A model generated the notes under the pieces. The model worked only from the letters and a program-made list of their open reading frames with translations. It had not been told where the DNA came from and ran no database searches. The position numbers were made by a program, and so were the translations under genes. A stretch of DNA of 64,000 bases. Source: Hydrogenophaga pseudoflava. GTDB taxonomy: Bacteria; Pseudomonadota; Gammaproteobacteria; Burkholderiales; Burkholderiaceae_C. This document shows positions 63,108 through 64,000 of the stretch, one piece after another. Location: positions 248,001-312,000 of the forward strand of contig NZ_JAVHJP010000006.1 in assembly GCF_031020795.1 (NCBI RefSeq). Reading direction: 5' to 3'. Numbering within the stretch: position 1 is the stretch's first letter; the number at the start of each line of letters is the position of its first letter.

Positions 63108-64000
63108 ATGAACACCAAAAGAACACTGCTGGCACTGACCGCCGGTCTGGCACTGGCCGGCTTCACCAGCTTCGCATCGGCCCAGGAGGTCTACATCCCC
63201 CTGGTGTCCAAAGGCTTCCAGCACCAGTTCTGGCAGGCCGTGAAACAGGGCGCCGACCAGGCCGCCAAGGAGTACAAGGTCAAGGTGACCTTCGAAGGAC
63301 CGGAGACCGAGCAGCAGGTCGACAAGCAGATCGACATGCTCTCGGCCGCCATGGCCAAGAAGCCCGCCGCCCTGGGCTTTGCCGCGCTCGACAGCAAGGC
63401 CGCCGTTCCGCTGCTGAAGAAGGCCCAGGCCGCCAAGATTCCCGTGATCGCGTTCGACTCCGGCGTGGACAGCGACATCCCCGTCACCACGGCCACCACG
63501 AACAACGTGGCCGCCGCCGCCCTGGCCGCCGACAAGATGGCCGAGAAGATCGGTGGCGAAGGCGAAGTGGCCGTGATCGCCCACGACCAGACCAGCCGCA
63601 CGGGCGTGGACCGCCGCGATGGCTTCCTCAACCAGATCAAGGCCAAGTACCCCAAGATCAAGGTGGTGGACGTGCAGTACGGCGGTGACCAGCTGAAGTC
63701 GGCCGAGATCGCCAAGGCCCTGCTGCAGGCCCACCCCAAGCTCAAGGGCATCTTCGGCACCAACGAACCGGGTGCCATCGGCGCGGGCAAGGGCATCAAG
63801 GAAGCCAAGAAGACCGGTCTGGTCATCATCGGCTTCGACTCCGGCAAGGCGCAGAAGGACATGATCAACGACGGCACCATCGCCGGCGCCATCACCCAGA
63901 ACCCGGTGGGCATTGGCTACAAGACCGTGGAAGCGGCGGTGAAGACGCTCAAGGGCGAGAAGCTGCCCAAGATCATCGACACCGGCTTCTACTACTACGA
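63108..64000 (+). CDS. Sugar ABC transporter substrate-binding protein (3' end cut)
   Basis: The frame starts ATG 63108 (GGAG 6 bases before) and runs off the right edge after 297 codons. It has a signal peptide (LLALTAGLALAGFTSFASAQ) and a periplasmic-binding fold of the RbsB group: VYIPLVSKGFQHQFWQAVKQG, AFDSGVDSDIPVTTATTNN and GTNEPGAIGAGKGI. The sugar bound cannot be read, but the neighbouring SDR suggests a deoxy-hexose or related compound. Confidence 0.9.
   Translation, partial: MNTKRTLLALTAGLALAGFTSFASAQEVYIPLVSKGFQHQFWQAVKQGADQAAKEYKVKVTFEGPETEQQVDKQIDMLSAAMAKKPAALGFAALDSKAAVPLLKKAQAAKIPVIAFDSGVDSDIPVTTATTNNVAAAALAADKMAEKIGGEGEVAVIAHDQTSRTGVDRRDGFLNQIKAKYPKIKVVDVQYGGDQLKSAEIAKALLQAHPKLKGIFGTNEPGAIGAGKGIKEAKKTGLVIIGFDSGKAQKDMINDGTIAGAITQNPVGIGYKTVEAAVKTLKGEKLPKIIDTGFYYY

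Overview
The window is GC-rich chromosomal DNA of a betaproteobacterium, most likely Burkholderiales, family Comamonadaceae (Hydrogenophaga/Acidovorax-like). This rests on protein style and gene content: PhaR and 3-hydroxybutyrate dehydrogenase (polyhydroxybutyrate metabolism), a RelA with a degenerate HD domain, OmpR/EnvZ, DUF3106 and DUF2789 proteins, and an Atz-type amidohydrolase set. I saw no rRNA, CRISPR array, insertion sequence or phage gene. Coding density is high and many genes overlap by 1 or 4 bases.

1-25,900 is mainly core genome: yggT (cut by the left edge), rnr, two tandem tRNA-Leu(CAG) genes, rimO, phaR, tRNA-Val(GAC), relA, an alpha/beta hydrolase, bdhA, a SIMPL protein, ompR-envZ, ispD-ispF, mfd, a DUF4405 membrane protein behind a perfect FNR/ANR-type site, serB, a stand-alone trpB2 with a divergent AraC regulator, a DUF3106/ECF sigma/membrane-protein operon, yciH, rhlE and a DMT exporter.

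25,948-37,640 is a 12-gene leftward operon for scavenging nitrogen from urea-like amides. In transcription order it reads atzF, atzG, atzE, atzH, a BMP-family ABC transporter (binding protein and two permeases), an AmiF-type formamidase, a biuret-hydrolase-like enzyme, the transporter ATPase, a second cysteine hydrolase and a GntR regulator. In front of atzF is a good sigma-54 (-24/-12) promoter with a 30-bp inverted repeat over its -12 element and predicted start, suggesting nitrogen control plus GntR repression. No cyanuric acid hydrolase (AtzD) gene is present, so the true substrate of the AtzEG part is open.

37,835-52,822 is a copper island. One leftward operon holds tolC, a multicopper oxidase, a cupredoxin and a CusF-like protein and ends at a terminator. 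A second starts with DUF411 and continues through a B-type heme-copper oxidase subunit II/I pair, a small membrane protein, a Met-rich protein, DUF2933, a methyltransferase, a copper P-type ATPase, an SRPBCC protein, an MgtC/DUF4010 gene broken by an in-frame amber codon, and DUF2789. The copR-copS two-component pair is divergent. Two near-identical candidate CopR boxes sit in the copR-tolC gap and before DUF411, and a perfect FNR-type site lies just before tolC. The oxidase subunit I appears to have lost a copper-B ligand and the high-spin heme ligand, although its CuA partner is intact.

52,830-64,000 is sugar-acid catabolism. A leftward operon (UxuR-like GntR, uxaA, uxuB-type reductase, kdgK, L-galactonate-dehydrogenase-like lgoD) sits behind a perfect 37-bp palindrome. 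An IclR regulator diverges from a rightward set: an SDR resembling 2-keto-3-deoxy-L-fuconate dehydrogenase and a ribose-type ABC transporter whose binding protein runs off the right edge.
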